A DNA stretch of 64,000 bases from positions 1 to 64,000 of the forward strand of contig JAEWBG010000057.1 of NCBI GenBank assembly GCA_023391335.1, written 5' to 3'. This DNA is from Pseudomonadota bacterium. Its GTDB lineage: Bacteria; Pseudomonadota; Gammaproteobacteria; Steroidobacterales; Steroidobacteraceae. The translations under genes and the position numbers were made by a program. The notes beneath the pieces were generated by a model, which was not told the DNA's origin, ran no database searches, and saw nothing but the letters and a program-made list of their open reading frames with translations. Of this stretch, positions 37,199 through 46,825 are shown one piece after another. How positions within the stretch are numbered: position 1 is the stretch's first letter; the number at the start of each line of letters is the position of its first letter.

Positions 37199-39412
37199 TT
37201 ACTTCCGCGCTTGCACCATCCATACGTTCGTAGCGTTGGTCCATGACTGCAGCGCGAGATACTTCCCGTCGGGCGAAGGGATGACCCATCTCAGCGGATC
37301 ATTCGGCCGGTGCAGCATGACGTTTACGTTGCCATCCAAAGATACGTGCAGCAAAACGGCGTCTAACTCATCGAAACAGACTACGTAGAGGCCTTGTCCA
37401 CTGGCATCCCACGCAATTGAGTAGAGCGAGGGGTGACCTCTTGGAACTAATAGCTCGCTGTATTTCGTTGGCCGCTCATGCACATCCATGATCGTGATCG
37501 AATGATGCGGGCTGTTAATCAGTGCAATCTTCGATCCATCGGGCGATAGATCCCATTCTTTCGATCCGCCGTCTGAAGCTGGCGCCCGCGCCAGCTCTCG
37601 TCCCTCTCCAGTCACAGGATCGAACGAATAGAACACCCGTGTTTCCTGCTCAGATTGCATGCGCACACAGGCTTCATGAATGGGACAGCGCAGTCCCTCA
37701 CTCAATCCGGCGTGCGAACTTAGGATGAGTGGCTCACCACCACCAAATGGACGCCGGATCAGTTCGATCGGCAAATACTCATTCGGTGGCGATGAGTAAT
37801 ACCAGAGATAGTTCTGATCGGGACTGACGACCGCGCGAAAGTTGTCTCGCTCGTCGACTACGATCGGTTGCGCACGCGGGTCATCTACTGCTTGTCGATA
37901 GATGCCGTATGTGCCGCTGCGGTTGGAATGGAAAAGTACTGTACGACTGTCCGCAAGCCAGCCGGACAAGCGGTCTTTACTGTCATCAAGCGTCAGCCGT
38001 CTCATGTTAGACAACCGAAGTCCGGTCGCATCGAGTTCAGCAACATAGACGTCGGCCTGCGTACGGTTCTTTATGAGACTGATTCGATCGCCATGGCTGG
38101 ATGCCTGCAATCCGTGGCTTTCGGAGTCTTTCCATTGCAGCAAAGTCTCTGCAGCTTGCAGTTTCGACTCAGCAAAATCGATCTGCGCACGGGTGAGCTC
38201 GGTGGATATCTCATCGTCTATGAGACTGGACATGACCAACTGATCGTGCTTGGTCACGATCATATCCATGACCGATTCGCTCGGTTCGAGTAGCTCGCCA
38301 CTTCGGCCATCCGCTATTCGATAGGATCTAATTAATGTGTGCGAGTCGGAATCGCGTTCGATGGCGACCACCACGAATTTGCCGTCATCCGAGAACTGCG
38401 GAGGAAACCTAATTCGCGCGCTGGGCACTGTCACAAAGAGTCGAGCACCGCTTCCGTCTGCGTTTGCCAACCAAACCTCGTTCCTATTGCGCACGAACGC
38501 TATGGCATTGGCACCTCGCGACAGCCTCGCCATCGTGGCATCTGTGAACAGCACCTTTGGCGCGCCCCCGAGCACACACGTGACCCATATCAAGCTCTTC
38601 TGCGAGCTTGTCTGGAATCCGCTGACGAGCAGATTGCTGCTGTCGGCGAACCAATCTACGTAGCTGGAGTAAGCATCCGCGGGCGTCTGCAACTCATGTG
38701 AATCCACGGAGCCCACTTGCTTCACGTACAAGTGAGCTTCTTCTCCGTATGCGAGATAGCGGCCATCAGGAGAGATCGCGGCTGAGATGATGGGCAGATC
38801 CGGAGCATTCGTAGTGATCTGAACTACGTTGTATGAGTGCCGCTTCGGTCTTGCTTGCAACACGTACACTGCTGCAAACAACAGAACGCCGATCAAAGCA
38901 ATCCAAACTTCGAAAGGCACGGGACGACGCGCACTGATCGCACCGGACATCGACACGACTTGCGGCAACTCGATCGCGGGACCGTTGGCTATCTCGCATA
39001 CCGGATTCGAATCGAAGCGCGGTTGCATCAACGAAGGGGCCGGAACCTCGTCAACCAACGGCGCCGCAAACCGATATCCGCGACGCGGCACATTTTCTAT
39101 GTATTTGCCGCCCACACAGCCCAGGCATTTGCGCAGCAACGATACGTTGCGCGTGAGACCGCTTTCTTCGACAACGGTCTTGGGCCAAACGTGACGAATG
39201 ATTTCATCGTTACTGACAACGGCGCCTTTCCGCTCGACCAATAGAATTAGCAGATCGAGCAGCTTCGGCCGAATCTTCAGCAGCTCGCCATCTCGATACA
39301 GCAGGCGTTGCGATACGTCGAGCGTGAATTCGCCGAACGAATAACGCTCCTGGTTCTGATTCTCAGATTTCGCCAAGGACGTAAGGTGTTGCGAGGCGTT
39401 GGAGTGAGACAT
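37199..39412 (-). CDS. CadC-like membrane regulator with TolB-type propeller
   Basis: 737 residues. An OmpR/PhoB-type winged helix occupies residues about 24-116 (YSFGEFTLDVSQRLLYRDGE, then IENVPRRGYRF). A single transmembrane segment spans about 168-186 (FEVWIALIGVLLFAAVYVLQ). The periplasmic part of about 540 residues has repeated propeller blades of TolB/PD40 type (AISPDGRYLAYGEE, FSDDGKFVVVAIE, LSPDGSKIALI, PSPDGKYLALQS). The layout is that of one-component ToxR/CadC-type regulators that sense a periplasmic signal. It sits between the TonB receptor and the secretome genes, divergent from the latter, so it is a good candidate for their regulator. Confidence 0.88.
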   Translation of the reverse strand: MSHSNASQHLTSLAKSENQNQERYSFGEFTLDVSQRLLYRDGELLKIRPKLLDLLILLVERKGAVVSNDEIIRHVWPKTVVEESGLTRNVSLLRKCLGCVGGKYIENVPRRGYRFAAPLVDEVPAPSLMQPRFDSNPVCEIANGPAIELPQVVSMSGAISARRPVPFEVWIALIGVLLFAAVYVLQARPKRHSYNVVQITTNAPDLPIISAAISPDGRYLAYGEEAHLYVKQVGSVDSHELQTPADAYSSYVDWFADSSNLLVSGFQTSSQKSLIWVTCVLGGAPKVLFTDATMARLSRGANAIAFVRNRNEVWLANADGSGARLFVTVPSARIRFPPQFSDDGKFVVVAIERDSDSHTLIRSYRIADGRSGELLEPSESVMDMIVTKHDQLVMSSLIDDEISTELTRAQIDFAESKLQAAETLLQWKDSESHGLQASSHGDRISLIKNRTQADVYVAELDATGLRLSNMRRLTLDDSKDRLSGWLADSRTVLFHSNRSGTYGIYRQAVDDPRAQPIVVDERDNFRAVVSPDQNYLWYYSSPPNEYLPIELIRRPFGGGEPLILSSHAGLSEGLRCPIHEACVRMQSEQETRVFYSFDPVTGEGRELARAPASDGGSKEWDLSPDGSKIALINSPHHSITIMDVHERPTKYSELLVPRGHPSLYSIAWDASGQGLYVVCFDELDAVLLHVSLDGNVNVMLHRPNDPLRWVIPSPDGKYLALQSWTNATNVWMVQARK

Positions 39413-39889
39413 TCGTGTCCATGTTGATGCGCCCCCTACTGCGCGCGCGGATTCTAAGCACTTCGAGCTGACTTCGAAACCCTAGTTCGATTCAAGTATC
39501 GGGCGATCGTCACTCAGAAATCGCAGAACTTACGATGACACCGGTTGCACATGGTGAGCGACACCGGTAACTGCGTTGCTATCGCAACCCGCTTCAAGTC
39601 ACAGAAGATGCGACATGAAAGGTCGCTACTTCGTGACGAAGAAGGCTACACAGTTATCTGCAGTACATGTTCAAGCGCCAAAGCCGCAAACGGTAGACGC
39701 CCAAATACTTGGCAACGCACGAGCACACAACTGAACGTGAATGGGAGGGGAGGAAAAAGGGAAGCACTTGGGAAGCAAAAGAGAAGCAATGCCGTCCACT
39801 GAGCGCTATAGATTTCTTGCGCGAGTATCGCGACCCAGGCGGCTGCGACTCACACACGTCCGTGACTCAACTCGAATAGAGGAGTAACT
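39413..39889. promoter_or_regulatory. Divergent intergenic region with purine-rich element
   Basis: 477 bases between the CadC-like regulator and the first secreted-protein gene. A purine-rich element lies at 39745-39788 (GAGGAAAAAGGGAAGCACTT then GGGAAGC), about 100 bases before the ATG at 39890. Four further copies precede other genes in the island. No ORF here is convincing. Confidence 0.6.
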
Positions 39890-40351
39890 ATGAAGGGGAA
39901 GCTGTTTTCGCTGGCACTCGCGTCATTTCTTGTGACGGCAAGCGCCTTGATGACTACGACGAGTTTCGCAGGGATTCGCACTGTCCCGGCAACCAATTGT
40001 GTGCGCACCACACAACGCGATCTCTCGGGTTATTGGAGTTGCCCGTTTGTCTCCGACAACACCTTGGCCGGTAAAGACGTCTCAACTGTTTTCATCGACT
40101 TCAGACTACAAAATTCGACCCCCGTCAGCCTCAGCGGCAAAGCCTGCCGTACGCGCTTCGATGGCGACGCCTGGGAATGCGGACCTGAAAAGAAATTTAC
40201 TGGGACCGGCGGCAAAGACCTAATGATCGACGGAGGTTGGGCAATCATCGGAAATGGGAGCGTCTGGGACTATCACTTTGCGGTGCTGAACTTTCCGGCT
40301 GGCGCGGATATCGCGCTACGCGGCATCGCGGGTCAAGGAGGAGGACTCTAA
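39890..40351 (+). CDS. Small secreted protein, unknown
   Basis: 153 residues with a clear Sec signal peptide (MKGKLFSLALASFLVTASAL to SFAG, about 28 residues), AGAGGAG upstream of the ATG. The mature part contains four Cys (TNCVRTT, YWSCPF, KACRTRF, WECGPE), probably two disulfides, and a beta-rich pattern. The family is not recognised. It is followed by a perfect hairpin and then by a membrane-anchored protein gene. The related arrangement of secreted protein plus anchored protein recurs at 45693-46682. Confidence 0.7.
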   Translation: MKGKLFSLALASFLVTASALMTTTSFAGIRTVPATNCVRTTQRDLSGYWSCPFVSDNTLAGKDVSTVFIDFRLQNSTPVSLSGKACRTRFDGDAWECGPEKKFTGTGGKDLMIDGGWAIIGNGSVWDYHFAVLNFPAGADIALRGIAGQGGGL

Positions 40352-40363
40352 GGTCTCTTGGGA

Positions 40364-40383
40364 GCGGCTTCGACAGAAGCCGC
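40364..40383. terminator. Hairpin between the secreted and anchored protein genes
   Basis: GCGGCTTC (40364-40371) pairs with GAAGCCGC (40376-40383) over a GACA loop, extended by GGGA and TCCC. There is no U-tract. It could be a terminator or an attenuator separating expression of the two genes. Confidence 0.55.
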
Positions 40384-40427
40384 ATCCCACACTCCGATGC
40401 GAGACCACGCAAGCGAAAGGGTGAAGA

Positions 40428-41078
40428 ATGTCCAAACTCATGGCCGGAATACTTTGTGTTCTGTCAGGCGCACTCGCGGCGATCCTGGCAATCTTGTTCA
40501 TGCAGGCGCTATTTCCCGCGCGCGAACTTCCAACCCGTGTTGGTGCTACTTCCTCTTCACCAACGTTGCAAATCGCTTCGTTACCAAACGCCTCGAATGC
40601 ACCTGCAGCTACAAAAATCGAGAAGATCGCGAACAGCTTCGAGATGGCCTCACCTTCAGCGCCATCAGCCTCTTCATCTCAGTCATTTGAGAGGACCTCA
40701 AGACCCAGCCCCGAAGAACTAGAACTCATTCGAGAAGAGGATCTTGCAATTCAACAACGTCGCTATGCGGACCATGATCGAGAGGCACGCGACACGAGCT
40801 GGGCATTTCAAATGGAAGCGCAGCTGCAAGAGTCATTGCAAGCGGCCTTTTCGCCCAGTACTCGTTTTGAGAATGCGGATTGCCGCACACACACTTGCAC
40901 TGTGGTCATTACGTGGCCGAGCATGAAGGAAGCTCGTGATGAAATGATGGGCATTGCAGCCACCACACCCTGCGCTAGCAGTCTGTCGGCACCGACCCCG
41001 ATGAACGGTGAGTTCCGCTCAACGCTATGGCTGAACTGCGCACCCTCCTCCACACCATCTCCTGACAACCATTCCTAA
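40428..41078 (+). CDS. Membrane-anchored periplasmic protein, unknown
   Basis: 216 residues. An N-terminal transmembrane anchor (about 5-28) is followed by a Ser/Ala/Pro-rich linker (about 40-95), a charged helix (EELELIREEDLAIQQRRYAD) and a compact C-terminal domain with Cys pairs (FENADCRTHTCTVVITWPS). The DCRTHTC motif resembles small periplasmic proteins of unknown function in related bacteria; no name is offered. AAAGGGTGAAGA precedes the ATG. Confidence 0.6.
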   Translation: MSKLMAGILCVLSGALAAILAILFMQALFPARELPTRVGATSSSPTLQIASLPNASNAPAATKIEKIANSFEMASPSAPSASSSQSFERTSRPSPEELELIREEDLAIQQRRYADHDREARDTSWAFQMEAQLQESLQAAFSPSTRFENADCRTHTCTVVITWPSMKEARDEMMGIAATTPCASSLSAPTPMNGEFRSTLWLNCAPSSTPSPDNHS

Positions 41079-41470
41079 TCCATACGATTTCTAATGGTGT
41101 CGCGCGCACTTCAGCGGGGACGCATGACGCTGTCTATGCTCACGCACGCGGGCACTGCGTGAATGCAAAGATTCAAGCCACTTACGAAGCTCTGCGCGGA
41201 AGGAGCCCCAAGCTATGCGTCCAAGTGCAACCAGCTTGCTGCTGGAAGGAAGGAACTCGAGGGAGGAAATAGGGAGCTCAAAAAGAAGCTTTTGAGAAGC
41301 CATACCGATGACCTGTTGGTCTAGCTTTCGCCTGCTCACTCCCAGCGCACTCTTCACTACCTCTCCGCTGAGACACCGCCTGTCGGAACTGTGCGGAGTA
41401 ACGAAGGTGCTGGGTGCGGCAGCACAACGCCTCATTCAAAGACAACGCGTCATCGAAGGGAGACTTATTC
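41079..41470. promoter_or_regulatory. Intergenic with purine-rich element before the GH6 gene
   Basis: 392 bases. At 41244-41290 is the element GGAAGGAACTCGAGGGAGGA followed by AATAGGGAGCTC, about 180 bases before the ATG of the cellulase. Overlapping ORFs in this region are not convincing. Confidence 0.55.
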
Positions 41471-43300
41471 ATGCGAACGATTTTGAAGGTGCACGTATAT
41501 CGCTCGTGGCTCGCACGAGCGTTCATACTGTTAGCTGCAACGTGGTTATCGGTCTGTGCGCACGCCGACATTTCAATGTTTCCAGGCTATCCAACATTAT
41601 TTCAGAACGACACCACCAAACTGGCAATCAATTTCGCGACCTGCCCTGGCTGCGAGCCTCGCAGTCAAGCCTCCTGGAGCCTGTTCACAAGTCAACCGAC
41701 TGCGGCTTGGCTGTCCGACTGGAACACGCAGGGGCCAAATCAGATCCGTGCGTTCGTCGCCAACTACGTAGGGCGAGCAATTGCGCGTCATCAGGTGCCG
41801 GTACTTGTCGCTTACATGATTCCCTCCCGGGATTGTGGTTCCGCGAGTGCAGGCGGAGCCCCAACAGCCGCAGCGTACAGAAACTGGATCGATCAATTTG
41901 CGTTAGGACTTCATGATGCTTACTCAGGCTCCGATGGCGACGAGACCGTAATTGTGCTGCTCGAACCGGATGCGTTGGCACTTCTTGGACGGGACACTTT
42001 CACCAATGCAGCGAGCGGAGATAATGGGTGTCGTGAGTACACATTGATGTACCCGCCACCACTGGGCAAGTCTCTGACCTCGGCGCCGTATGTCGACATG
42101 GATGTAACCGGTCCGAACGGCCGTTACGCACTCGTCAAAGAAGCCGTCGCGAAGCTGTCCAGCGCCGCATGCATTCCAACCTACGGCGTGCCGCAACCAA
42201 GTGCATGTAGTTCGTATATGAGCCACATCAAGGTGTACTTAGACGCCGGCCACTCCGGCTGGAAGGGCTGGGGAGTCGCCGATATGGCTACGCGTCTGAT
42301 CAAGGGCGGCATCAAAGACGCCACCGGATTTTTTTCCAACGTCTCCAACTATCAGGTGCTAGGAGCGGTGGGAGGAGCACCCACAAGCGGAGAAATTCCA
42401 TACGGTGTGGCCTTGATCAACGAATTGAAAAAGCAATTTGGCGGCACCTGGGGAACTTACTCTTGCTACAACCCAGGCACCGGCGGCAAGTGCGACATCC
42501 CTCCCAAGACGCAAGTGATCGACACAGGAAGGAATGGCGCCGGATCCAACGTAGCTGGTGGCAGCGGCAACCAAAGCAATGGATGGCCGCTCTGGTGCGA
42601 CAACATCAACGCGCGCTACGGCCTCGCCCCCACTCTGTACCCAAGTCAGTTCGGGTTCGGCACCAACACGATCGACGCCTTGCTATGGGTAAAGCCGCCT
42701 GGTGAAACCGATGGATGCTTTTGGGGCGGCAACACCGACCCGAACGTGGCGCGTGGAGTACCTAACCCTTCGCCCGGCGTCACCGGCGTGATCCCGGCGG
42801 GCGCGCTGGACTTCACTGCCGTTTGTATGTTGATCAACGGAACGAATGGATTCTCAAGCTACGGCAATCCGGTGCTTGTGGGCACCTGCAACTTAGATGG
42901 AACCAGCGCGTTGACACCTCCAATTCTGAATCAAGCGCATCAGACCAGAGTTGCCGACGTGCAGGGAGCTGACACATTGCTGCTCGAGTGGCAGCCAGTG
43001 AAAGGTGCGTGTCAATACATGGTGGGGTATCGAAAACGAGCGTATGGGTCGACGAAATGGAGTGGTTGGTCCAGCATCTATTCCACTGCTTGGGCCGGCG
43101 CAGGATCGAACAACGATTCGTTATCCTTTGCCAATGGTCCTCCGACGTGGGCACTGCTAACGGCTGCAGCAGGTACGTTGAAGTACGGCGCGACGGTGCA
43201 GTACTCGGTGCGTGCTCGCAACTGCGGCTCTCCCACGTCGACTGCCTGGACGTCCTATGGTGCCCCCTCGGCGACCATCTCTACCGTTTCCTTCAACTGA
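41471..43300 (+). CDS. GH6 family cellulase / cellobiohydrolase (secreted)
   Basis: 609 residues. The ATG at 41471 has AAGGGAGA upstream and opens a Sec signal peptide (to VCAHA, about residue 31). GH6 landmarks are complete: LVAYMIPSRDCGS with the catalytic-acid Asp121, VLLEPDALA, KVYLDAGHSGWKGW, DTGRNGAG and LLWVKPPGETDG, the last carrying the base-region Asp. GH6 enzymes are inverting endoglucanases or cellobiohydrolases on beta-1,4-glucan. A C-terminal fibronectin-III-like domain (about 490-609, LEWQPVKGACQYMVGYRK) follows; no cellulose-binding module is evident. It is exported and central to the secretome island. A strong hairpin follows the gene. Confidence 0.92.
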   Translation: MRTILKVHVYRSWLARAFILLAATWLSVCAHADISMFPGYPTLFQNDTTKLAINFATCPGCEPRSQASWSLFTSQPTAAWLSDWNTQGPNQIRAFVANYVGRAIARHQVPVLVAYMIPSRDCGSASAGGAPTAAAYRNWIDQFALGLHDAYSGSDGDETVIVLLEPDALALLGRDTFTNAASGDNGCREYTLMYPPPLGKSLTSAPYVDMDVTGPNGRYALVKEAVAKLSSAACIPTYGVPQPSACSSYMSHIKVYLDAGHSGWKGWGVADMATRLIKGGIKDATGFFSNVSNYQVLGAVGGAPTSGEIPYGVALINELKKQFGGTWGTYSCYNPGTGGKCDIPPKTQVIDTGRNGAGSNVAGGSGNQSNGWPLWCDNINARYGLAPTLYPSQFGFGTNTIDALLWVKPPGETDGCFWGGNTDPNVARGVPNPSPGVTGVIPAGALDFTAVCMLINGTNGFSSYGNPVLVGTCNLDGTSALTPPILNQAHQTRVADVQGADTLLLEWQPVKGACQYMVGYRKRAYGSTKWSGWSSIYSTAWAGAGSNNDSLSFANGPPTWALLTAAAGTLKYGATVQYSVRARNCGSPTSTAWTSYGAPSATISTVSFN

Positions 43301-43308
43301 GTCACTAG

Positions 43309-43335
43309 GCTGGGGCTACCGATGGTAGCCCCAGC
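43309..43335 (+). terminator. Hairpin terminator after the GH6 gene
   Basis: GCTGGGGCTACC (43309-43320) pairs perfectly with GGTAGCCCCAGC (43324-43335) around GAT, starting nine bases after the stop codon. No U-tract follows. Confidence 0.7.
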
Positions 43336-43741
43336 AATGCAGACGATCTCTATGCACTCGGCCAACCTTGTTTCGCATATGTGTGAAGCTTGTCCATCGA
43401 GGTCACGCGAGCAGAACGAATACGATGTGAACTAGGCAAGCGAGCAAGAAAGAGATAGAGACCTTCGATCCGCACGGTGCTCTAACTTCAAGCATTTCGG
43501 ACATCGTCCAGGATCGAACCCCATCACATGTCCGGCGAATATCATGGACATCTAACGAATGTCTCGACGAGCAGATGCTTCAGGGCCGAGTGGTAGCTCG
43601 GCCTCTGTCGCCCTTTGCAATCACCAATGGACCCAATTTGCCACAAGAGGAAAAAGGGAAGAACTAGGGAGGGCTTCGGTCAGGACAAAGGAAATTTCGG
43701 ATGCAACGCTTGGCTTCATCCAAGGAGCCGAGAAGCAATAC
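43336..43741. promoter_or_regulatory. Intergenic with purine-rich element
   Basis: At 43644-43679 is AAGAGGAAAAAGGGAAGAAC followed by TAGGGAGGGCTTCGG, the best match to the shared element, about 62 bases before the ATG of the next gene. A GGCCGAG/CTCGGCC hairpin (43580-43599) lies upstream of it. An in-frame start at 43559 would translate through the element, but 43742 gives a proper lipoprotein signal. Confidence 0.6.
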
Positions 43742-45628
43742 ATGCCCAGCGTAGTTCGTCCATTCGCAGCCCTCGCAATCGCATTCGTCCTGGCAGCGTG
43801 CAGCGGAGGCAGCCCCGGCGCTCCTTCACCAGGAGGCACGCCCGGCAATCCTCCACCGCCGGCAAATAAGGCACCCACGATCACGGGCTCGCCTTCCACA
43901 ACGGTCACTGCAGGCGTTGCCTACTCGTTTCAACCCACAGCGTCGGATCCAGACGGCGACACACTCACCTACTCCATTGCAAACAAGCCGACATGGGCAA
44001 CGTTCGAAACGACCACTGGAAAGCTGTCGGGCACGCCGGCGGTGTCGGACGTCGGCACGACACCGGCGATTGCGATCACTGTGTCTGACGGCAAGGCGTC
44101 AGCATCCCTTGCAGCATTCAGCATCACAGTCCAGAGCCCGCCCACATCTTCGAATCGCGCCCCAACCATCGAAGGCTCGCCGAATACTGCTGCACAAACC
44201 GGCGTCACCTACTCGTTTCAACCCATGGCCGAAGATCTCGACGGCGATACGCTGACCTTCTCAATCGCCAACAAGCCCGCGTGGGCAACGTTCAGCATGA
44301 CGACAGGCAAGCTCGGCGGCACACCCAGTGCTGTCGACACCTTCGCAAACATTACGATCAGCGTCAGCGATGGCAAGGGCGGCACTGCGAGTTTGCCTGC
44401 GTTCACAATTACAGTGAGCGCCCCGCCACCGACCGCAGCCGGACTGTGCGATGGGCTCATTCAGGACAAGTTGCCTCACGCCATGACTGCTCTTTCGAAG
44501 CCCGCGCGAGGAGAGACTGTCATTGATCCGCAGTTCGGTACGAAGATCACGCGCGTCACCGACGGCATGGCGCAGTTCAGCTTCAAAGCGCACTACATAA
44601 AACCGGCGTACGCGACGATGCCCGCCTGGAACGCGGATGAAAGCCGCTTAGTGTTGATGATTCCCGGAGACGGCGGCGACGGCACCACTCACTATCCGAT
44701 GTTCGATGGAAAGACATACCAGTTCATCGAAATGCTCGATATCGAGCCAACAGACAATGAGCATTTCGACTGGTCGAGCACCGATCCGGACGTGCTCTTC
44801 TATACGTACGCGCACGAGTCTTCAGGGACATCGATTCGGCAATTGATCAAGTATCACGTCAGCACTAAGCAGAAAGAGGTGGTGTACGACATTCCGAACG
44901 CGGCGCAGCCTGCTGCATATCGCGTCGATTTCGGCGGTGATCCCATGTATTCAAGTTGGGATAACAATTTATTTGGGCTGCGCCGTCGAGGTAACGATGA
45001 CACCGACACAGGATTCACCTATCGCATCTCGCCGAGCAAAGAGAGCCCACGCGTGTCTTCGCCCGATGCACCGCAAGTCTGTGCGAGCGGTCAGTGCTAT
45101 GTGATGAACGGAAAGGTGTACGACGCGAGCACGAACACAGTGATTCGCGCGTTGAAGAGTGACCCCGAAGAGCACGGAGATAACTTGATGCTCGCGAATG
45201 GTGAAGACGTACGCGCGTCGAATCAATTCGATGTCGAGCCTTTCGGCTCGATCGTGAGTGAGAACCTAACCACTGGCGTCGTCACGCTAATCATAGGTCC
45301 TGACAAGGGCTGGCCGTATCCGCCGACGGGCACGCATATCTCGGGCCATGCATTCAAAGCACCGGGGTGGGTGGCGATGTCAGCGACCGGAGATCAGCGC
45401 GGCCAAGACGTGCTGGAGTCCGAAATTGTGCTAGCGAATCTGAATGACGGAACGGTCTGCCGAGTGGGACACCATCGCTCAACCAGCAGCGATGGTCCTA
45501 ATGGCTACTGGGCCGAACCGCACGTGAACATCTCACCGAGCGGCACCCGGATGATCTTCGGCAGCGACTGGGGAACAGGCAACACTGTAGACACATACGT
45601 GTTGGAGTTGCCGAGCTACAAGCCGTAA
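43742..45628 (+). CDS. Lipoprotein with two Ig-like (He_PIG) domains and a TolB-type propeller
   Basis: 628 residues. The lipoprotein signal ends at LAAC (Cys20), then a Gly/Pro/Ser linker. Two putative-Ig (cadherin-like) repeats follow at about 42-133 and 137-225, each with YSFQPxAxDxDGDTLTxSIANKP and FxITV endings. The C-terminal part (about 240-628) resembles a WD40/TolB-type propeller: PAWNADESRLVLMIPGDGG, FDWSSTDPDVLFY, NISPSGTRMIFGSDWG. Propellers of this kind occur in oligogalacturonate lyases and in binding proteins; no catalytic set could be confirmed. It is probably a cell-surface polysaccharide-related protein. Confidence 0.75.
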   Translation: MPSVVRPFAALAIAFVLAACSGGSPGAPSPGGTPGNPPPPANKAPTITGSPSTTVTAGVAYSFQPTASDPDGDTLTYSIANKPTWATFETTTGKLSGTPAVSDVGTTPAIAITVSDGKASASLAAFSITVQSPPTSSNRAPTIEGSPNTAAQTGVTYSFQPMAEDLDGDTLTFSIANKPAWATFSMTTGKLGGTPSAVDTFANITISVSDGKGGTASLPAFTITVSAPPPTAAGLCDGLIQDKLPHAMTALSKPARGETVIDPQFGTKITRVTDGMAQFSFKAHYIKPAYATMPAWNADESRLVLMIPGDGGDGTTHYPMFDGKTYQFIEMLDIEPTDNEHFDWSSTDPDVLFYTYAHESSGTSIRQLIKYHVSTKQKEVVYDIPNAAQPAAYRVDFGGDPMYSSWDNNLFGLRRRGNDDTDTGFTYRISPSKESPRVSSPDAPQVCASGQCYVMNGKVYDASTNTVIRALKSDPEEHGDNLMLANGEDVRASNQFDVEPFGSIVSENLTTGVVTLIIGPDKGWPYPPTGTHISGHAFKAPGWVAMSATGDQRGQDVLESEIVLANLNDGTVCRVGHHRSTSSDGPNGYWAEPHVNISPSGTRMIFGSDWGTGNTVDTYVLELPSYKP

Positions 45629-45692
45629 CGAAACAAAGCCGCTTGGAAGAATGTGGCAGTTACCCGGTCGTATTCGTTTAGGAGATTCAAAA

Positions 45693-46157
45693 ATGACTCG
45701 ACTCAAAGTTCGACATTACTGCGGGGCTGGTCGATCTTTGCGCGAACCCGCTGCCACATTCTGTCTGCTAGCGGCACTGGTAGGAACTTCCACTGCCGCG
45801 CATGCCGGATATAACGGCACAAAGGATTGGCAAGGCAGTTGTACCAAACAAGCTGGAACCAACGTCGAGTGTGTTGGGACCATGGCAGGCATTCGAGCGC
45901 AGACAGCGGATCCGGAGCGATACGTTTACTTCAACAAATTCTTCTCCGCTGGTTTTTTCTGGCTCAACTTTACGGGCCGCTTTAACGGCGTCGACTACTC
46001 GTGCACGGCGCCCACCTCGGCAGAATGGATCAACCAGTGGGATGCAGCACTCTCCGCTAACGCCTATTTCCGAATCGACTTCGATAGCTCCACAGGGACT
46101 TGTACGACCCTGCAGGTGTTAAGCGGATCATCTTTCAAGAACCCCTCTGCGCTGTAG
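45693..46157 (+). CDS. Small secreted protein, unknown
   Basis: 154 residues from ATG 45693 with AGGAGA upstream. The signal peptide is long with a basic n-region (RLKVRHYCGAGRSLREPAAT) and ends at AHAG. The mature part has Cys residues (GSCTKQ, VECVGT, YSCTAP, GTCTTL) and aromatic-rich strands (SAGFFWLNFTGRFNGVDY). It is similar in size and Cys pattern to the secreted protein at 39890, though clear sequence homology is not visible. It is followed without a gap by an anchored-protein gene. Confidence 0.65.
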   Translation: MTRLKVRHYCGAGRSLREPAATFCLLAALVGTSTAAHAGYNGTKDWQGSCTKQAGTNVECVGTMAGIRAQTADPERYVYFNKFFSAGFFWLNFTGRFNGVDYSCTAPTSAEWINQWDAALSANAYFRIDFDSSTGTCTTLQVLSGSSFKNPSAL

Positions 46158-46682
46158 ATGAAAGCGTCTGCATGGTGGTTGACAACAGGCTTCGTGCTCG
46201 GCCTAAGCGCCAGCTATGTGGTCCGTCCGTTACTCCATCCTGAAATGGCAAGTCAGCTCACGCGTACAGTGAGCACGCGTGGGCCTTCACCACTGCTCGT
46301 TCAGTCGGAGTGCGAGCTGAGTAGTGTTCAGCTCGATCACCTGGCAGATCGCTTAGCACCTGCTCTCATTGAAAAGATCGCCGCATCACATCCTCCTGAA
46401 ATAGGTTCGGAGCAAACACAGACGATACGTAACGACTCGGCTACGACTGCCAACGAAATGCAAAGAGTTCAAGCGTTCACGCGAGCGACGCACTTGATAG
46501 ATCAGATGATTGCGGATCGCCAGGTGACCCCAGAAGGACTGAGCGATGCGCAAGCATTGCTGCGGCAAACCGGACAGTCGGATCGCGGCTACGAAGTAAT
46601 GTCGAGAGTCTCTGCCGCAGTCAATCGCGGCGACCTAACGCCCGCCGAGGCGGGACTGGTTCCTCCTGCCATTGGCCGCTAG
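46158..46682 (+). CDS. Membrane-anchored periplasmic protein, unknown
   Basis: 174 residues. The ATG immediately follows the stop codon of the upstream gene, so translation is coupled. An N-terminal transmembrane anchor (about 4-24) precedes a helical periplasmic part (LDHLADRLAPALIEKIAAS, then QRVQAFTRATHLIDQMIADR). No domain is recognised. Together with the secreted gene it forms a two-gene unit that mirrors 39890-41078. Confidence 0.65.
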   Translation: MKASAWWLTTGFVLGLSASYVVRPLLHPEMASQLTRTVSTRGPSPLLVQSECELSSVQLDHLADRLAPALIEKIAASHPPEIGSEQTQTIRNDSATTANEMQRVQAFTRATHLIDQMIADRQVTPEGLSDAQALLRQTGQSDRGYEVMSRVSAAVNRGDLTPAEAGLVPPAIGR

Positions 46683-46786
46683 TGAGTCAGTCGCATTTCA
46701 ATTCGATCCGCCGGGTCGCTTAGCTCGCAGTCCAATCTTCCAAACTCATTCCGCGACGGAGTGAGTGCGTGAGCCATACCAGTGTG

Positions 46787-46825
46787 CGGAGAGGAAAAAG
46801 AGAAGGCCGAGGGAGGCGTTCGGGC
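46787..46825 (+). promoter_or_regulatory. Purine-rich element before the first trypsin-like gene
   Basis: GCGGAGAGGAAAAAGAGAAG followed by GCCGAGGGAGGCGTTCGGGC matches the shared element. It lies about 125 bases before the ATG at 46951. An ACTCATTCCG/CGGAGTGAGT hairpin (46744-46766) is just upstream of it. Confidence 0.55.

Noticed and set aside
39545..39802. 85-codon ORF before the first secreted-protein gene
   Set aside because: It runs through the shared purine-rich element and has no coding-like composition.
41091..41571. Minus-strand ORFs upstream of the GH6 gene
   Set aside because: They overlap the promoter and signal-peptide region of the cellulase in antisense and show no family features.
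43559..43741. N-terminal extension of the Ig/propeller lipoprotein
   Set aside because: It crosses the regulatory element, and the internal start at 43742 gives a proper lipobox.
43742..45628. Assignment of the Ig/propeller lipoprotein as an oligogalacturonate lyase
   Set aside because: The propeller is similar in type, but the metal-binding and catalytic residues could not be confirmed by eye.
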